The notes below the pieces were generated by a model that saw only the letters and a list, made by a program, of their open reading frames with translations, was not told the origin of the DNA and ran no database searches. Made by a program: the position numbers and the translations under genes. From Sphaerolaimus hirsutus (Eukaryota > Nematoda > Chromadorea > Monhysterida > Sphaerolaimidae), in NCBI GenBank assembly GCA_964036195.1, contig OZ038457.1, positions 15,961,147 to 16,025,146 of the forward strand: a stretch of DNA of 64,000 bases, written 5' to 3'. Shown here one piece after another: positions 1 to 11,095 of this stretch; position 1 is the first letter of the stretch, and each line of letters starts with the position of its first letter.

Positions 1-1271
1 AGGTATCTATTTACACTTAAATAAATATATTGTAACTAGGTAACTTTGGGTACATTTGTAATTTGTACTTAGTCTCCAAAAACACACATACGAATAGTGG
101 GGTGGGGCCTACAAAATTTTTTAAAAGTGCATACACAATTGAAAATAGAAAAGTGCCATTCCGGGAATATTTTATGTCCGGCCCGAGAAGGGGGGCGGCC
201 GCCACAATGCACTCCCCCCTGCGTAAAGCCGCCCCCTCCCCCTGCGTACGTCCTTGGGTGGGGGTGGGTCCGCTAGGAAGCACGCAGTTATAACTAACGA
301 TAAATAACTCTGGAACCTCTCATTAAAACTGCTTAAATTTGAATATGATACATTTTCATATCCGGGCTAGTTCGGAAATCGAAGGCACCTTTCTACTTCC
401 CCCTGACTGGTGAAGGCATACTTGTTAAAAACGTATTTGCATTTACTCGTAAAATACGTATACTCGTGTACTCGAGTACTGAGTACTGTGATATGCTTTT
501 TTAAATGAGGCATGGAAGGGAAAAGGAGAAAAAAGCCAAAAATAGTGAAACATACCATCCAAAAATTGGTATATCCTGTCTATCCTCAAAGAAGACACCA
601 CGGAATTATTTTTCGTCAGACTTTTTTGAGTGGGGGTTGTACGAGGAGGGTTATTCAAGGGAAGAGCAATTTTTGTTATTCGAAGAGGGAGTATTGCTAG
701 GTGGTGGATTTAATCGAAGACATAAGCACATTTATAGCTAAAAATTGCTGAAAATAGTTTCCAATTAGAATCTGATATGGTTTCATATCCGGGCTCGTTC
801 GGAAATTGAAGGCACCTTTCTACTTCCCACTGACTGGTGATAGGCATACCAGTTGTTAAAACGTATTTACATTTGCTCATAAAATACCATACTGTATTTC
901 TTCTGATAGAAGAGCGCTGTTCGTTAAGTTGTATAAAAATCCATATTTTTTGTAAATTTTATTGCTTGAGTTTCTACCTGTTTATTTGCGGAACTTGGGG
1001 CAGTCCCAAGCCCTGTAAAGTGCCAAATGTCATGTAATCTGTCATCCAAAGTGTCAATTGTCATGACAAATGTAAAGTAAAGTGTCAATTGTCATGACAA
1101 ATATAAATTAAGGTGCCAATTGTGAAGCAAATTGTATCCAAATCTTATGTTTTGTATCCAAATATTGTTGTTTTTGTATCCAAATCTTATGTGAATATTT
1201 GGATACAAAACAAAAGCTTTGGATACAAAAACATAAGATCTGAAGATATGTTTTACACTTTCCATGACATG
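1..1271. other. AT-rich repetitive DNA, no gene seen
   Basis: No frame here has gene-like composition. Positions 150-290 hold a G/C-run-rich repeat fragment. Around 380-500 and again at 790-890 there is a repeated segment with CTGACTGGTGA followed by AAACGTATTTACATTTGCTC-like sequence, which recurs near 9355-9420. Positions 560-720 resemble a degenerate copy of the TATCCTCGAATAA/GGGGGTTATTCGA palindromic family seen at 11.1 and 61.4 kb. Two direct copies of GTGTCAATTGTCATGACAAA lie at about 1050 and 1082. TGTATCCAAATCTTATG units in both orientations at 1130-1245 form an inverted repeat. Confidence 0.5.
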
Positions 1272-1430
1272 TGTCGGATGTGTGAATTGTGGATTAAGTT
1301 GTTAATATTGCGATGTCTATTTGCTTCCTTTTTGTGTCTTATTTAAGTATCAGTCAACGTGGTCACGTGAGGTTCGGACAATGAATGATAGCACCTAAAA
1401 TCTCTCCATCGAAAGGCCGTGAAACGATAA
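1272..1430 (+). repeat. 5' long terminal repeat
   Basis: This 159-bp segment begins TGTCGGATGTGTG, ends GAAACGATAA, and is repeated at 8779-8937 with no difference I can find. It is short for a Ty3/gypsy LTR. It should carry the promoter and polyadenylation signals of the element, but I cannot point to a clear TATA box or AATAAA in it. Confidence 0.92.
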
Positions 1431-1828
1431 GTGGTGGACGTGCTTGGCTTAAAGTTCCACACGGGCCGCGGAGGAGCGGAGAGTCATCAATTTGCTGTCA
1501 TCTGCTGATGGGATTGCTGTTGTCCGCTGACAAGTGCTGTCGTCCGCTGACACACGCTGTCTTCATTTCACTGCTGTCCTGGCTGCTGTCATCTGCTGAC
1601 CAGCCAGACATGAGTGACCATTCATCCAGCCAGGAGGAGGCGCCCAGGCATACACGCGGGCATCCTTGCAACCTCCTACCAGGACCAGGATTGAACGAAG
1701 CCGGAATCAGGGAGTTTGAGGCGGAACAGCTCCGCAGGGCCACGCGGCCACCAAATTGACCGGGTAGGTTTGAAGCACAGTTTCCGGTAGCGCGGTATAC
1801 CACACGCGACGAATTGCAGCTGACACCG

Positions 1829-4800
1829 ATGCGCGGTAGGGTGTACCACAATACGAGTTACCATGCGCTCCATACGTACAGTGAACCGGCCCTTCAGATG
1901 ACCACAATGCAGCCACGTAATGTGGGGACAATTGAACCCTGGCATTTACAGATGCGACGCTACAGAGCGGCTCACGTGACCATGCCCATGCAGCAGGCAA
2001 CGAGTATCACTTTCGGGGCGGAAATTGAATCACCATTGAAGGTGAGTTTGCAACATAATGACGTTTGTCAACTGGAAAATGTTACTACAAGGGAACCGGA
2101 TACCGGTGCAGTTCACGCGTCAATTCACCCACCTATGGGTGCAACAAACTCTGAAAGGGACTTTTTGGAAGCTTTTGAAAATTTGAAAAGCCATTTTGTG
2201 AAATTGGGACGCTTCAGTGACGTTATTCCTGAAAACACACCAAAAAATGAAACAAATAATTTCCTGGAAAATAGAGGACTCGAAAACAAAAGTGAAAAAA
2301 TGAAAAAAAAGACAAATCCGTGGAATTTGGGTAATTTGACGGAACAACGTGCTGCCATGATGGACACTGTTGATCCAAAAATGTTGGAAAGCTGGTTCAT
2401 GATAAGGCCACATGTTTTTGATAAGATACCTACGTATTCAGGCAAAATGGACGTCCGGAGCTTTTCGGAATGGAGTCGCGTCGTTCACATGGCTTCAATT
2501 TCAATTCCGCACAAAGCTTTGCAGGACCATTTCTGGGTTGAAGTGTTTACAACAAAACTGGTAGGGGATGCACACAAGGTGCTTACTACGCTTTTTCAGC
2601 CGGAAGCTCTATCTGACCACGCGAAGGTCATGAAAGAATTGACATCTGTTTTTAGGACGACTGATAAAAGTTACACCTACCTAGAATGGGAAGGCGCCAC
2701 CATGTTTCGAAATGAAAACTTCATGGAATTTTATCTCAGATTACTGTCAAAAATGCCGACTGAGGTGAAAGAATCGGTAAATTTTGAAAGGAAAGCCATT
2801 GATAATTTGATTTTGACCAAAATCTGGCATCGCTATGACGACACAAAGTATGATAGACATGTAGTGGCCAGCTTTAGAACAAGGGCTAAAAATACAAGCA
2901 CTTTGATAACAACTCAACTTTTGCAGTCAATCGATGAGTATTTCAGGAACGTCAAGCAGGACAAACGCGAACGCCCTGCTGCAAATGACCGCACCCAGCA
3001 ACAAAATAGAACACCGCGAGCGAATTTCAAGCAATTTTTGGCTGAGTCAAACAAAGTTCCATGGTGCCCACTACCCGGTCACACAGGTCACAGAACAACT
3101 GACTGCCGTGTAACTCAAAGGCAGCAATTGGAAAAAGTAGGAACGTTTCCAGGGGCAAATCCGGGGAATTTCAGTCAAAAATCTGATGGCTATGGCCATG
3201 TAAAAAGAATCGGCCCACCACATACGTCTGAAACGTCTCAACCAAAAACTTCTTTTGCAAAATTGGGGCAAGCAGATGAATTCTCTGTGGAAACTCTTGA
3301 ACAAAATTCCGATGAGGAGGAAAAAGCCCCCTGGGAAATATACTGCACGGAATTTAAACATAGGGTAGCAGAACTTTTCGAAAATGACCCAGGTGAATTA
3401 CATGAGTGGAAGCGGCATTTCTGGTCATTGATTCATAATGATAATTTCAATTTTTCGCAGACAATGGCGATGCGCGGGTCGCTGGACTCTTCGCAGATCT
3501 GTTTGAACCCAATTCTGAGCTTTGACGAATATGTGAAAAATGAGAATGATGTTTGTGAATTTGGGACGATGTCTTCTGAAAAAAGTGTTCATGCGTTTTC
3601 TTGTGTGGGAGATCGACAGAGGTTGTGTATTAAAGTTGAAACTTCAAATGGCCCACAAGTTTTTGCACACATCAACATTGAAGGGATCCCATGTAAAACT
3701 CTCCTAGATACTGGATGCACGCGCTCAATAATCCCTATTGCATTGTTGCGTGACATTGTTAACAAGAGTGGTTTGGATCTAGAAAAATACCTGAAACCTA
3801 GTCCAATACGAGTATACATGGTTACAGGGTCAACCACAGAAGGATCCATGGCGGAAGTTCCGTTATTTTTTGAACATACCTCCCCTGTTGACAATGTCAC
3901 GCGAAAAGTGCTGGCTGTGGTATTGGTAAATATGTTGCCTGGCGCAATGCCAGAAATATTAATTGGAACGGACATTATGCCGTATTTGAAACTGCCATGG
4001 CTAATACCGATGGCGCTAGAAAAAGATACACGTGTCGCTCCATGTTCAATCCCTGAAGTTGAAGACCAGTTTACATCGTTGGAAATGCAATTTGTCGACC
4101 ATTTTTCATCCATTTTGAAGTTGAAAAAATCGTTGTATATACCTGCGCGAGGCAACTCCAAATTACCACTTGGAAAACCTGTGAAGCCAGAGACATTGTC
4201 AGCAAAAAGTTGGTCACGCTGTAAACTGGTCTATTCAAACACATCATTGCCAGAAACTCATGGCATAAGCATGTATGACACAATCGTACCTTCTAACATC
4301 AAAACCGGATATTTGACATTATACAACTATTCAGATACGCCTATCTCATTAAGCGTAGGAAGCCAAATTGCCACTCAGGAATACTTAGATGAAAAATCCC
4401 AATTCACACCAGGGCCAAAATTCTCAAAGATATTTGAAAATGAAGATTTCCAAAAATCGATAGGGATGTTTTCAGTAGTCAGGGGCTGTCCCGCGGTGGA
4501 ACTGCCAACACCGCCAGATTGTGTACACCACGAAACAGAATCAGACACACCTACTGATCAAGATGAAAGATTTAAATTTATTTGGGAAAATTTGCCATCA
4601 AAGAATCGGATTTCGCTGCCTGAAAATGATTTGAAAGTTTTCAAAAATTTGCTGAAAGAATACCACAACATTTTCTCTTGCAGCGAGTATGATGTAGGCA
4701 AGACAAAGTTGATTTCACATGAAATAGTGACAGACCCACTTCACCCACCGATCAAACAGGCACCCCGATATGAACCACCATATAAGCGTGAATTCATAAA

Positions 4801-7330
4801 TAAAACAATTGCAAGTATGCTGAAAGAGGGGATAATTGAGCACTCAAATGGACCATGGGCTTCCCCGATAACAATAGCGCCAAAGGGAACTGACAATTAC
4901 CGTTTTTGCGTGGATTTCAAACAAGTAAATTTAGTTACAAAAATTGACAGCTATCCCTTGCCGCGCATAGGGGAAATTTTGGCTGAATTCTCAGGGCGGA
5001 AAATATTTAGCGCCGTTGACATCCGCCACGGGTACTACAACATACCGTTGACCAACGAAAGTTCATGCGAAAAGACGAGTTTTGTTTGTAGCTTGGGACA
5101 GTATCGCTACACAAGAATGCCATTTGGAACATGCAACTCTGGAGCTACTTTCCAGAGGCTCATGCAGCTAATGCTCATGGATTTGAACGAGGATCTGACG
5201 CGCGCGTGGGTGCGTGCTTACATTGACGACATTCTGTGCTGCAGCGACACCATCCCAGAACACTTAAACCATTTGCGTCGTTTGTTCGCACGCTTGCGCT
5301 GGGCAAATTTAAAGATGCAACCCGCAAAGTGCAACTTTTTTGCCACAACTTTAAAGTATCTAGGTCACCAAATATCTGCTGCAGGGATTTCCCCAGCGCC
5401 TTCACGAGTGGCGGCAATGCTCGACTTACCAAAAGTTCACAGCAAACAAGATTTGAGGAAATTTTTGGGCAAATGTGTATACTATTCTCACTTCATCCCA
5501 AACTACAGTAGGTTAGCCGCACCACTTTATGAAGTACTAAAAGGAAAAGTCCCAAAACATGGAAACACACCGTTCAACTGGTCAGAGGAGATGTTGGATG
5601 CGTGGAGCACGTTGAAATTTTGCCTGACTTCACCTCCAGTTTTAATACATCCATACAGGGATGGCAGGCCATATGTTCTTGAAACCGATGCCAGCAAAAT
5701 TGGGTTAGGGGCGGTCTTATCACAACATGATGATCAAGGAGTCCTACATCCAATTTCATTTATCTCCAAACGTCTGACGCATCCACATAAAAACTTCTCT
5801 GCAGCTGAACTCGAGAGTTTGTGCATAGCTTGGGCAGTGCGCCGCCTAGCTGATTTCGTCGAAGGCCAAAAATTGATTGTCATCACAGACAATTCTGGCA
5901 TACAACAGATTTTAAAATCGCCGGCACACAGTAAATTAGAAAGATGGGCACTATTCGTTTCTGATAAAATTGTCAAATTCATTCATAGGGCAGGAAAATA
6001 CAACTGTGTGGCAGACGCCCTATCACGAAATCCGATAGACGAGTCGGAATTTGGAGTTGACGAACTGGACGTCCCCACAGATATAGTTCGGGGCCTAGCA
6101 TTTGGCACTGTTCCAGGTTTTCATCTAACCGGTCCAATTCATCAATCAAAAGTTATCTCGCAGCAGCTTGACGTTGATTGGAAAGAATTGCAAATGAGTG
6201 ATGTGGAGCTAAATGAAGTCATTTTACAAATTCAACACGATCCAGAGAAATTTTCAGATGCCGCTTTAATTGACGGAGTATTATACCACAAAACACCCAC
6301 AAAAGCATACTCATACTCGATTTGGCCCCCGCGATCATGGCAACAAGCATGTCTTGAGCATGCCCATATGGGAATTTATGCTAGTCATGGTAGTCACGAA
6401 AAAACCATGGACATGCTGTGCCAGTATTTCGCGTGGCCAAATATGAAAAATCAAGTGTTAGATTTTTGCCGTCAATGTAGTGAATGCTTGCAACAAAAAT
6501 CGCATGTTTTACGGCCGAGCCCGCTGGGGAACACTGAAACGCCACAGCAGCCGTTCGATGTTGTTCACATAGATACGATGCAATTTGAGTATGCCAACGT
6601 AAAGTCAAAAGTGCTTGTTGCAGTGGATGCGTTTACCCGGTACGCAATCGCCACACCACTTTCATCCATGCGCGGCGAGACAATTGCGAAAGCAGTTTTG
6701 AAGCATGTTTTCCTAGTATTTGGGGCCCCCAGATTGATCATTACTGATCAAGGAACCGAATTTATCAATTCAGACTTCCGCGCATTGTGTGCGGAATATG
6801 GAACACATCACACCCCTATTTTGCCACACAACCCAGCAGCGAATGGCATGGTGGAGCGTGTTAACGGAAGAATGCGAGAAATCTACACATTTGTTAGGAA
6901 ACAACATTCACGCTCCAACTGGAAGGAGTTGTTGCCAGTTGTCATGCTCAAATACAATTTGACCATGAATAAAAACCTAACATGCTGCCCTTTCTACTTG
7001 GTTTATGGGCACTTGCCCCATTGGAATTTATTTTTTGTATCTGCAAAAAATACAAGTCCGGATACCATGAGAAACGTCGCCCGCACACAAAGCGACAAAA
7101 ACCGACAAAAATACCAACAGTATTTTGATACCAAACCGGGTCGAGATATAAATATTGGGGATGTTGTGATGATTAAAAATTTCTCAATTGACAAGTCAAT
7201 CCCGAAGTTTAGCGGGCCACACACGGTTGTTGATATGGCCGGCCCCAATATTTCCTTCCAGAATGGCCATTTGCTAGAAACAGTACCTGGGCGATTCTGT
7301 TGGAAAGTTCAACATTTATCACCTAATTGA
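1829..7330 (+). CDS. Gag-Pol polyprotein of Ty3/gypsy retrotransposon
   Basis: A single frame of about 1,830 codons encodes all core retrotransposon functions without a gag-pol frameshift or stop. It is open from 1814 and the first ATG is at 1829. Residue numbers below count from 1814. Gag fills roughly 1-500 and includes a non-canonical zinc knuckle near 416 (CPLPGHTGH with a downstream Cys). An aspartic protease motif LLDTGCTRS lies near 629. Reverse transcriptase spans about 960-1200, with FCVDFKQVN and the catalytic YIDDILC near 1135. RNase H shows ETDASKIGLGAVL near 1288. Integrase has an HHCC zinc site near 1514-1560 and DDE residues in HIDTM (about 1584), TDQGTEF (about 1641) and MVERVNGR (about 1678). 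No chromodomain is evident at the C-terminus. Fusion of gag and pol in one frame is found in several Ty3/gypsy lineages. Confidence 0.95.
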   Translation: MRGRVYHNTSYHALHTYSEPALQMTTMQPRNVGTIEPWHLQMRRYRAAHVTMPMQQATSITFGAEIESPLKVSLQHNDVCQLENVTTREPDTGAVHASIHPPMGATNSERDFLEAFENLKSHFVKLGRFSDVIPENTPKNETNNFLENRGLENKSEKMKKKTNPWNLGNLTEQRAAMMDTVDPKMLESWFMIRPHVFDKIPTYSGKMDVRSFSEWSRVVHMASISIPHKALQDHFWVEVFTTKLVGDAHKVLTTLFQPEALSDHAKVMKELTSVFRTTDKSYTYLEWEGATMFRNENFMEFYLRLLSKMPTEVKESVNFERKAIDNLILTKIWHRYDDTKYDRHVVASFRTRAKNTSTLITTQLLQSIDEYFRNVKQDKRERPAANDRTQQQNRTPRANFKQFLAESNKVPWCPLPGHTGHRTTDCRVTQRQQLEKVGTFPGANPGNFSQKSDGYGHVKRIGPPHTSETSQPKTSFAKLGQADEFSVETLEQNSDEEEKAPWEIYCTEFKHRVAELFENDPGELHEWKRHFWSLIHNDNFNFSQTMAMRGSLDSSQICLNPILSFDEYVKNENDVCEFGTMSSEKSVHAFSCVGDRQRLCIKVETSNGPQVFAHINIEGIPCKTLLDTGCTRSIIPIALLRDIVNKSGLDLEKYLKPSPIRVYMVTGSTTEGSMAEVPLFFEHTSPVDNVTRKVLAVVLVNMLPGAMPEILIGTDIMPYLKLPWLIPMALEKDTRVAPCSIPEVEDQFTSLEMQFVDHFSSILKLKKSLYIPARGNSKLPLGKPVKPETLSAKSWSRCKLVYSNTSLPETHGISMYDTIVPSNIKTGYLTLYNYSDTPISLSVGSQIATQEYLDEKSQFTPGPKFSKIFENEDFQKSIGMFSVVRGCPAVELPTPPDCVHHETESDTPTDQDERFKFIWENLPSKNRISLPENDLKVFKNLLKEYHNIFSCSEYDVGKTKLISHEIVTDPLHPPIKQAPRYEPPYKREFINKTIASMLKEGIIEHSNGPWASPITIAPKGTDNYRFCVDFKQVNLVTKIDSYPLPRIGEILAEFSGRKIFSAVDIRHGYYNIPLTNESSCEKTSFVCSLGQYRYTRMPFGTCNSGATFQRLMQLMLMDLNEDLTRAWVRAYIDDILCCSDTIPEHLNHLRRLFARLRWANLKMQPAKCNFFATTLKYLGHQISAAGISPAPSRVAAMLDLPKVHSKQDLRKFLGKCVYYSHFIPNYSRLAAPLYEVLKGKVPKHGNTPFNWSEEMLDAWSTLKFCLTSPPVLIHPYRDGRPYVLETDASKIGLGAVLSQHDDQGVLHPISFISKRLTHPHKNFSAAELESLCIAWAVRRLADFVEGQKLIVITDNSGIQQILKSPAHSKLERWALFVSDKIVKFIHRAGKYNCVADALSRNPIDESEFGVDELDVPTDIVRGLAFGTVPGFHLTGPIHQSKVISQQLDVDWKELQMSDVELNEVILQIQHDPEKFSDAALIDGVLYHKTPTKAYSYSIWPPRSWQQACLEHAHMGIYASHGSHEKTMDMLCQYFAWPNMKNQVLDFCRQCSECLQQKSHVLRPSPLGNTETPQQPFDVVHIDTMQFEYANVKSKVLVAVDAFTRYAIATPLSSMRGETIAKAVLKHVFLVFGAPRLIITDQGTEFINSDFRALCAEYGTHHTPILPHNPAANGMVERVNGRMREIYTFVRKQHSRSNWKELLPVVMLKYNLTMNKNLTCCPFYLVYGHLPHWNLFFVSAKNTSPDTMRNVARTQSDKNRQKYQQYFDTKPGRDINIGDVVMIKNFSIDKSIPKFSGPHTVVDMAGPNISFQNGHLLETVPGRFCWKVQHLSPN

Positions 7331-7455
7331 ACTTTTTTGTTGAACTAGATTTTTTGTTAGACAATGCCTACTCGTTTCTTTCTTCCATTTAGAGTAAATA
7401 AATATTGCGGTGCAGCGATAAAAATCACGGTGACAAAAAACGCGAGCTTTTCAAA

Positions 7456-7833
7456 ATGCACTCTGTGTTCTGGCTGTGCATTTTAATGTGTGGTACATTG
7501 GTAACTGTTGAAAGCGCGCGGAAACACCGTAAAAGCAAAACTCCACAACGTTCTGAAGAACCAAAAACTCCATCACCACCACCACCGGCTACACCCACCT
7601 ATGAACCAGATACACCTGAACATACGTTGGTACCATACGTCCTGATACCCTGCTCACCACAAGCGGCCGCTCAAAGTTCTAGGACGCCGCAATACGATGA
7701 AGCCGACCGACCTGGAACGTCAACGGAGGCTTGGATTTCGACAAGCGCGGCAGAAGAGACTTTTATGGACAACAAAAAAATCTACTCCCAGATGTGCAAG
7801 GTGTCATGTTTTTCAGTGCGATTTTTTGTGTAA
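7456..7833 (+). CDS. Small secreted/membrane-like frame 3' of integrase
   Basis: The frame has 125 codons from an ATG at 7456 and is open 17 codons further upstream. The N-terminus has a hydrophobic stretch (FWLCILMCGTLVTV) ending in a plausible signal-peptidase site. A Pro/Ser/Thr-rich, low-complexity region follows. The position between pol and the 3' LTR is where env or accessory genes of LTR elements sit, but I see no fusion peptide, furin site or second transmembrane segment, so an envelope function is not supported. It overlaps the frame at 7697-8161. I do not recognise the family. Confidence 0.4.
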   Translation: MHSVFWLCILMCGTLVTVESARKHRKSKTPQRSEEPKTPSPPPPATPTYEPDTPEHTLVPYVLIPCSPQAAAQSSRTPQYDEADRPGTSTEAWISTSAAEETFMDNKKIYSQMCKVSCFSVRFFV

Positions 7834-8161
7834 ATTGTGTCGGCAAGACACCAGTTGCCAAAATCCCCAGGATTTCGACACTCTGGGCGATAAATACCGT
7901 CACCTTCGCCGGGGGTTCGACTCTCTTCAACAAGAGAACGATGACCGGCACAGAACCGTAGTGGGATTTCGCATAGAAAACCGTCATCTGGGGGAAGCTT
8001 TAGTCAAAGCCGAAGCTGAATCAGCTCAAAAAAACTCAACTATTCATGATTTGACTCTGCTGGTAAAGAAATTACAAATGAAAGAAAACGTCCGCACAGA
8101 TGACGCTTTTTCTCAAACGGAAACCACGTTTTTTCCGCCAGTTTGTTCTTTTGAGTGTTGA
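7697..8161 (+). CDS. Cys-rich/coiled-coil frame in 3' part of retrotransposon
   Basis: This 154-codon frame overlaps the previous one in a different phase. Around residues 28-50 it has closely spaced Cys pairs (CARC, CDFLCKLC), which suggests a small metal-binding site. A charged helix-prone segment follows (LRRGFDSLQQEN through LVKKLQMKE), which could be a coiled coil. Its start may be supplied by splicing or frameshifting from the upstream frame. Whether it is expressed is unknown, and I do not recognise a family. Confidence 0.35.
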   Translation: MKPTDLERQRRLGFRQARQKRLLWTTKKSTPRCARCHVFQCDFLCKLCRQDTSCQNPQDFDTLGDKYRHLRRGFDSLQQENDDRHRTVVGFRIENRHLGEALVKAEAESAQKNSTIHDLTLLVKKLQMKENVRTDDAFSQTETTFFPPVCSFEC

Positions 8162-8207
8162 ATTCGAGTTTGCGGAAATGATTGACGTACATATTTGAGC
8201 GCCGCAG

Positions 8208-8677
8208 GATGGTCAGGTAGATTTGGATGGGGCCAAATTCTATCGTAGGACAGAGTACGGCCCGAGTATGCGCTTCGACGGACATTTGGTTGTATCGCCA
8301 GAAGAAATTAGGCGCCAGGCCCAGACACAGGCACTTTACTTAAAAAAAAAATTTAAGGGTTGATCTGGCATTAACACATTTCCATTTTTGCACAGACCTG
8401 GGAAGATTTTCATCAAAACAACACCACAACGGAGGCGCCAACACGCCGATCAGCTGTGCAACAAGTAGCGGCGACTGAACGCTTTCCACAGCATCACTAC
8501 CAGCGCGGTCGAACGCCAGCACCACGCAGCTACCATAACTACAATCACCAACGTCACCGCAACGACAACCGCCGCCGCCACAGGAACATTAAACGCAGGA
8601 CAGTTTTCTCCCGTATTTCCAAATCTGACAAGTATATGAACAAAAACCGGCGCCGTTCGCGCTCAGCTTCGCGGTAA
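8208..8677 (+). CDS. Basic, Arg-rich exon-like frames before the 3' LTR
   Basis: Two open stretches each follow a good splice acceptor. The first, 8208-8363 (51 codons, after GCCGCAG), encodes a charged segment. The second opens after a TTTTTGCACAG acceptor near 8395 and runs to a stop at 8675-8677. It is strongly basic, rich in Arg/Asn/His, and ends in an RSRSASR tail. Acceptor-flanked frames upstream of the LTR suggest a spliced accessory product of the retrotransposon. Exon joining cannot be fixed from sequence alone. Confidence 0.3.
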
Positions 8678-8778
8678 AAAAAAAAGAGAGCAGGGGTAAA
8701 AGAGTAAAAGTTGAAAAAACAAAGTGTGATTTGAGAATTTTGAAAATTGAATTTTTGATAAAATTGGAGGGGTGATAA

Positions 8779-8937
8779 TGTCGGATGTGTGAATTGTGGA
8801 TTAAGTTGTTAATATTGCGATGTCTATTTGCTTCCTTTTTGTGTCTTATTTAAGTATCAGTCAACGTGGTCACGTGAGGTTCGGACAATGAATGATAGCA
8901 CCTAAAATCTCTCCATCGAAAGGCCGTGAAACGATAA
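8779..8937 (+). repeat. 3' long terminal repeat
   Basis: Second copy of the 159-bp LTR, preceded by a purine-rich tract and apparently identical to 1272-1430. Confidence 0.92.
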
Positions 8938-10269
8938 TTTTTCATAACAATTGACTCCTGCTTGACATTTCACATAACATTTGACACTTTGCATGGCATT
9001 TTACAAATGCACCCAGCACACTCCAATAGTCCTTGTACTGAAAATGCAAACCATTGTTATCAATAATCGTAACTTAGCTAACAATACCTACTGCATGCAA
9101 CTTTTGCAACGAAATGGATAAATTTGTCACTTTTCCTGCTTAGGTCTAATGATAACATTTTTCTGGCCGAGCATGCCAGATGCTGATTTTTTGTAAAATG
9201 TTTTATATTTACATTTTTTGTACAATTGTTGTAAAATGGTTCATTCTATTTTATTAATGATATTTTGGAATAAAATAAAATGAAACATGAATATAAAAAA
9301 ATACAATTTTCATACAATTTGTATACCATTTTTTATTATAAAACCAACCTTGCCCCTGACTGGTGATAGGCATAGTTGTTAAAATGTATCTACACTTACT
9401 CATTAAATACGCATACTCGAGCACTGTGTAAATAGGTACGTTTGTTCGCATACACTGTCTGCAACATCTTGCGAAAACGATAGAAGTTACCCTCTAATAA
9501 AATGTACCCTTTGATTGAAGGTACAGAAAAACAGTGTAAAAATCAATTGAAGGTAAATATACAGTGGTGGATTTACCTAATACGGTACTTTTTCAGAAAA
9601 ATACGTAAATGTACCATTTTAGTACTCAAGTATGTATATTTCGAGCAAATGTAAATACATTTTAACAACTGTAAATACATTTTAACAACTGTAATTCATA
9701 ACATAATTTCTACGTTTTGTTGAAGAAAGAAAAACTCGGCGGATCATTATATGCACGTAATGATGGAAATATCTAGATATTGGGAAAAATTTTTATAAAC
9801 CTGTCATGTGTTTCTGGGACCTAAACGATTTTCTCAAATTACCTGGTGCTTAATTCGACGACGACATAGCCATTAAAAAACAAGCTCGCCGAGCACATGA
9901 ATACACAGACCGGCCGAAAGTAAAGGGAAAAAAGAGCGTCTATAGATAGTATTTTAACAGCGTGGCAAACTCACACGGGTACCCGCAGTGCGAGAGCAGC
10001 GCACCAACCATGACAATCAGAGAGAGGCCTGTGTCTGTTGGCATGTAAACCCGTTTGGAATGTAGACAATGGATCAAAGGTTTCCAAGGTTTTGACCCTC
10101 ACGTGGGCTTGATAAATAGCAACTCCCTCCTCCAGAGAGATAAATAGCTGAAAATTATTCTGGGTGCTCGCTGGAGTTAAATATTTATATATGATATGTG
10201 GCAAAATTAAAATTGAGCGATCTTGAGTAAAAATTGAGGCTAAAATTGCCCAGTTTGCCCCACATAGAT
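8938..10269. other. AT-rich repeats, no gene
   Basis: No coding region is supported. TTTGACACTTTGCATGGCATTT-like sequence after the LTR resembles the flank left of the 5' LTR at about 1020-1110, so the retrotransposon probably sits inside an older repeat. A 20-bp unit GTAAATACATTTTAACAACT is repeated in tandem near 9650-9690. Positions 9985-10270 resemble fragments of the GGCCTGT...GGCATGTAAACCC family also seen at 20.4, 28.9 and 42.8 kb. Confidence 0.45.
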
Positions 10270-10850
10270 AGTTGAGCGATTTGTGGATGGCTCAGGGGAT
10301 AGTAGCCTCGGGATAGCAAGATATCTGAGCAGCCCTACCACGCAACGGGCCTACATGCCAAGCGGGTTACATGCCAAGCGAGCCTACGTCGACAATCAGT
10401 TCCCCAGCCTGGGAACCAACCAACCCGCTCGCACGGGCACTAACATTGCGCGGCGGCGCCGGCGTTGTCCTCGGTGCGATGCGCGCCCGACCAGGTGCGT
10501 CTGCTAGCCGCGTCCACGACTATGCCCATGGACTGCCTTTGCCGCTGCGCGGTGGGCGGCAGCGGCGCGGGCAGACCGCACACGCTGATCGCCCGCTGCT
10601 GCCGGGACGGACTGCCGCTAGCCATCAACTCATGTGTGGGTGGGCTGCCGCCGAATGTTGTAGTGATAGTGTTGAATACGGGCTCAAATCAGAGATGGCG
10701 CGATTATTTAGCCCGACGCGTTTATTCTGGCAGCCCGATAAAGTCTAGATGGATAGATGATGCGGTTCTGATTCGAAGCGTTTATCATTTTATTCAAAGT
10801 TGTGTGCAACACCGTACAATCGACAAAATCACTTAAAGTTACAGTTTACC
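10270..10850 (+). other. Orphan GC-rich, coding-like island
   Basis: Between about 10380 and 10660 the sequence turns strongly GC- and CpG-rich, like the real exons elsewhere in this window. It carries overlapping open frames of 74-125 codons on the plus strand. None shows a family I recognise, and no exon chain can be assembled from it. It may be an exon of a gene extending beyond recognition, a gene relic, or a GC-rich repeat. Low confidence on all counts. Confidence 0.25.
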
Positions 10851-11095
10851 ATCTGATATCTTCGAATCCGGGGTCTTGTAGATTTGGACCCCAAAGGGGG
10901 GTCAGATAGATAGTAAGCCGCTCCTCCGGAGGGATACATAGCTGAAAGTTTCGGAGGGGGGCGGAGTTAAGACAGGTTCGCGGGGTTCAGTATTTGCTTT
11001 TTAAAGTGTAGAAGGTAAAAACGCGAGAAAAATCGTCAAACAATGAGGTGCAAAACAGGCACAAAAATACATGCTTCAAATTGTTGAAAATGGAT

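Larger units (their letters stand above)
1272..8937 (+). mobile_element. Ty3/gypsy-type LTR retrotransposon, apparently complete
   Basis: The element is bounded by two 159-bp LTRs that look identical by eye. A TGG-initiated stretch, a candidate primer binding site, follows the 5' LTR at about 1432. A purine-rich tract (GGAGGGGTGATAA, 8766-8778) precedes the 3' LTR. Inside are a long gag-pol frame ordered protease, RT, RNase H, integrase (the Ty3/gypsy order) and short extra frames between integrase and the 3' LTR. Identical LTRs and an unbroken polyprotein suggest recent insertion. I see no matching target-site duplication: the left flank is ACATG and the right flank is TTTTT. The LTR does not end in CA, so the exact edges or a later rearrangement remain open. 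Confidence 0.93.

Noticed and set aside
1385..1759. 124-codon frame after the 5' LTR as a separate gag gene
   Set aside because: It stops before the main frame, lacks Gag features and lies in the leader region of the retrotransposon.
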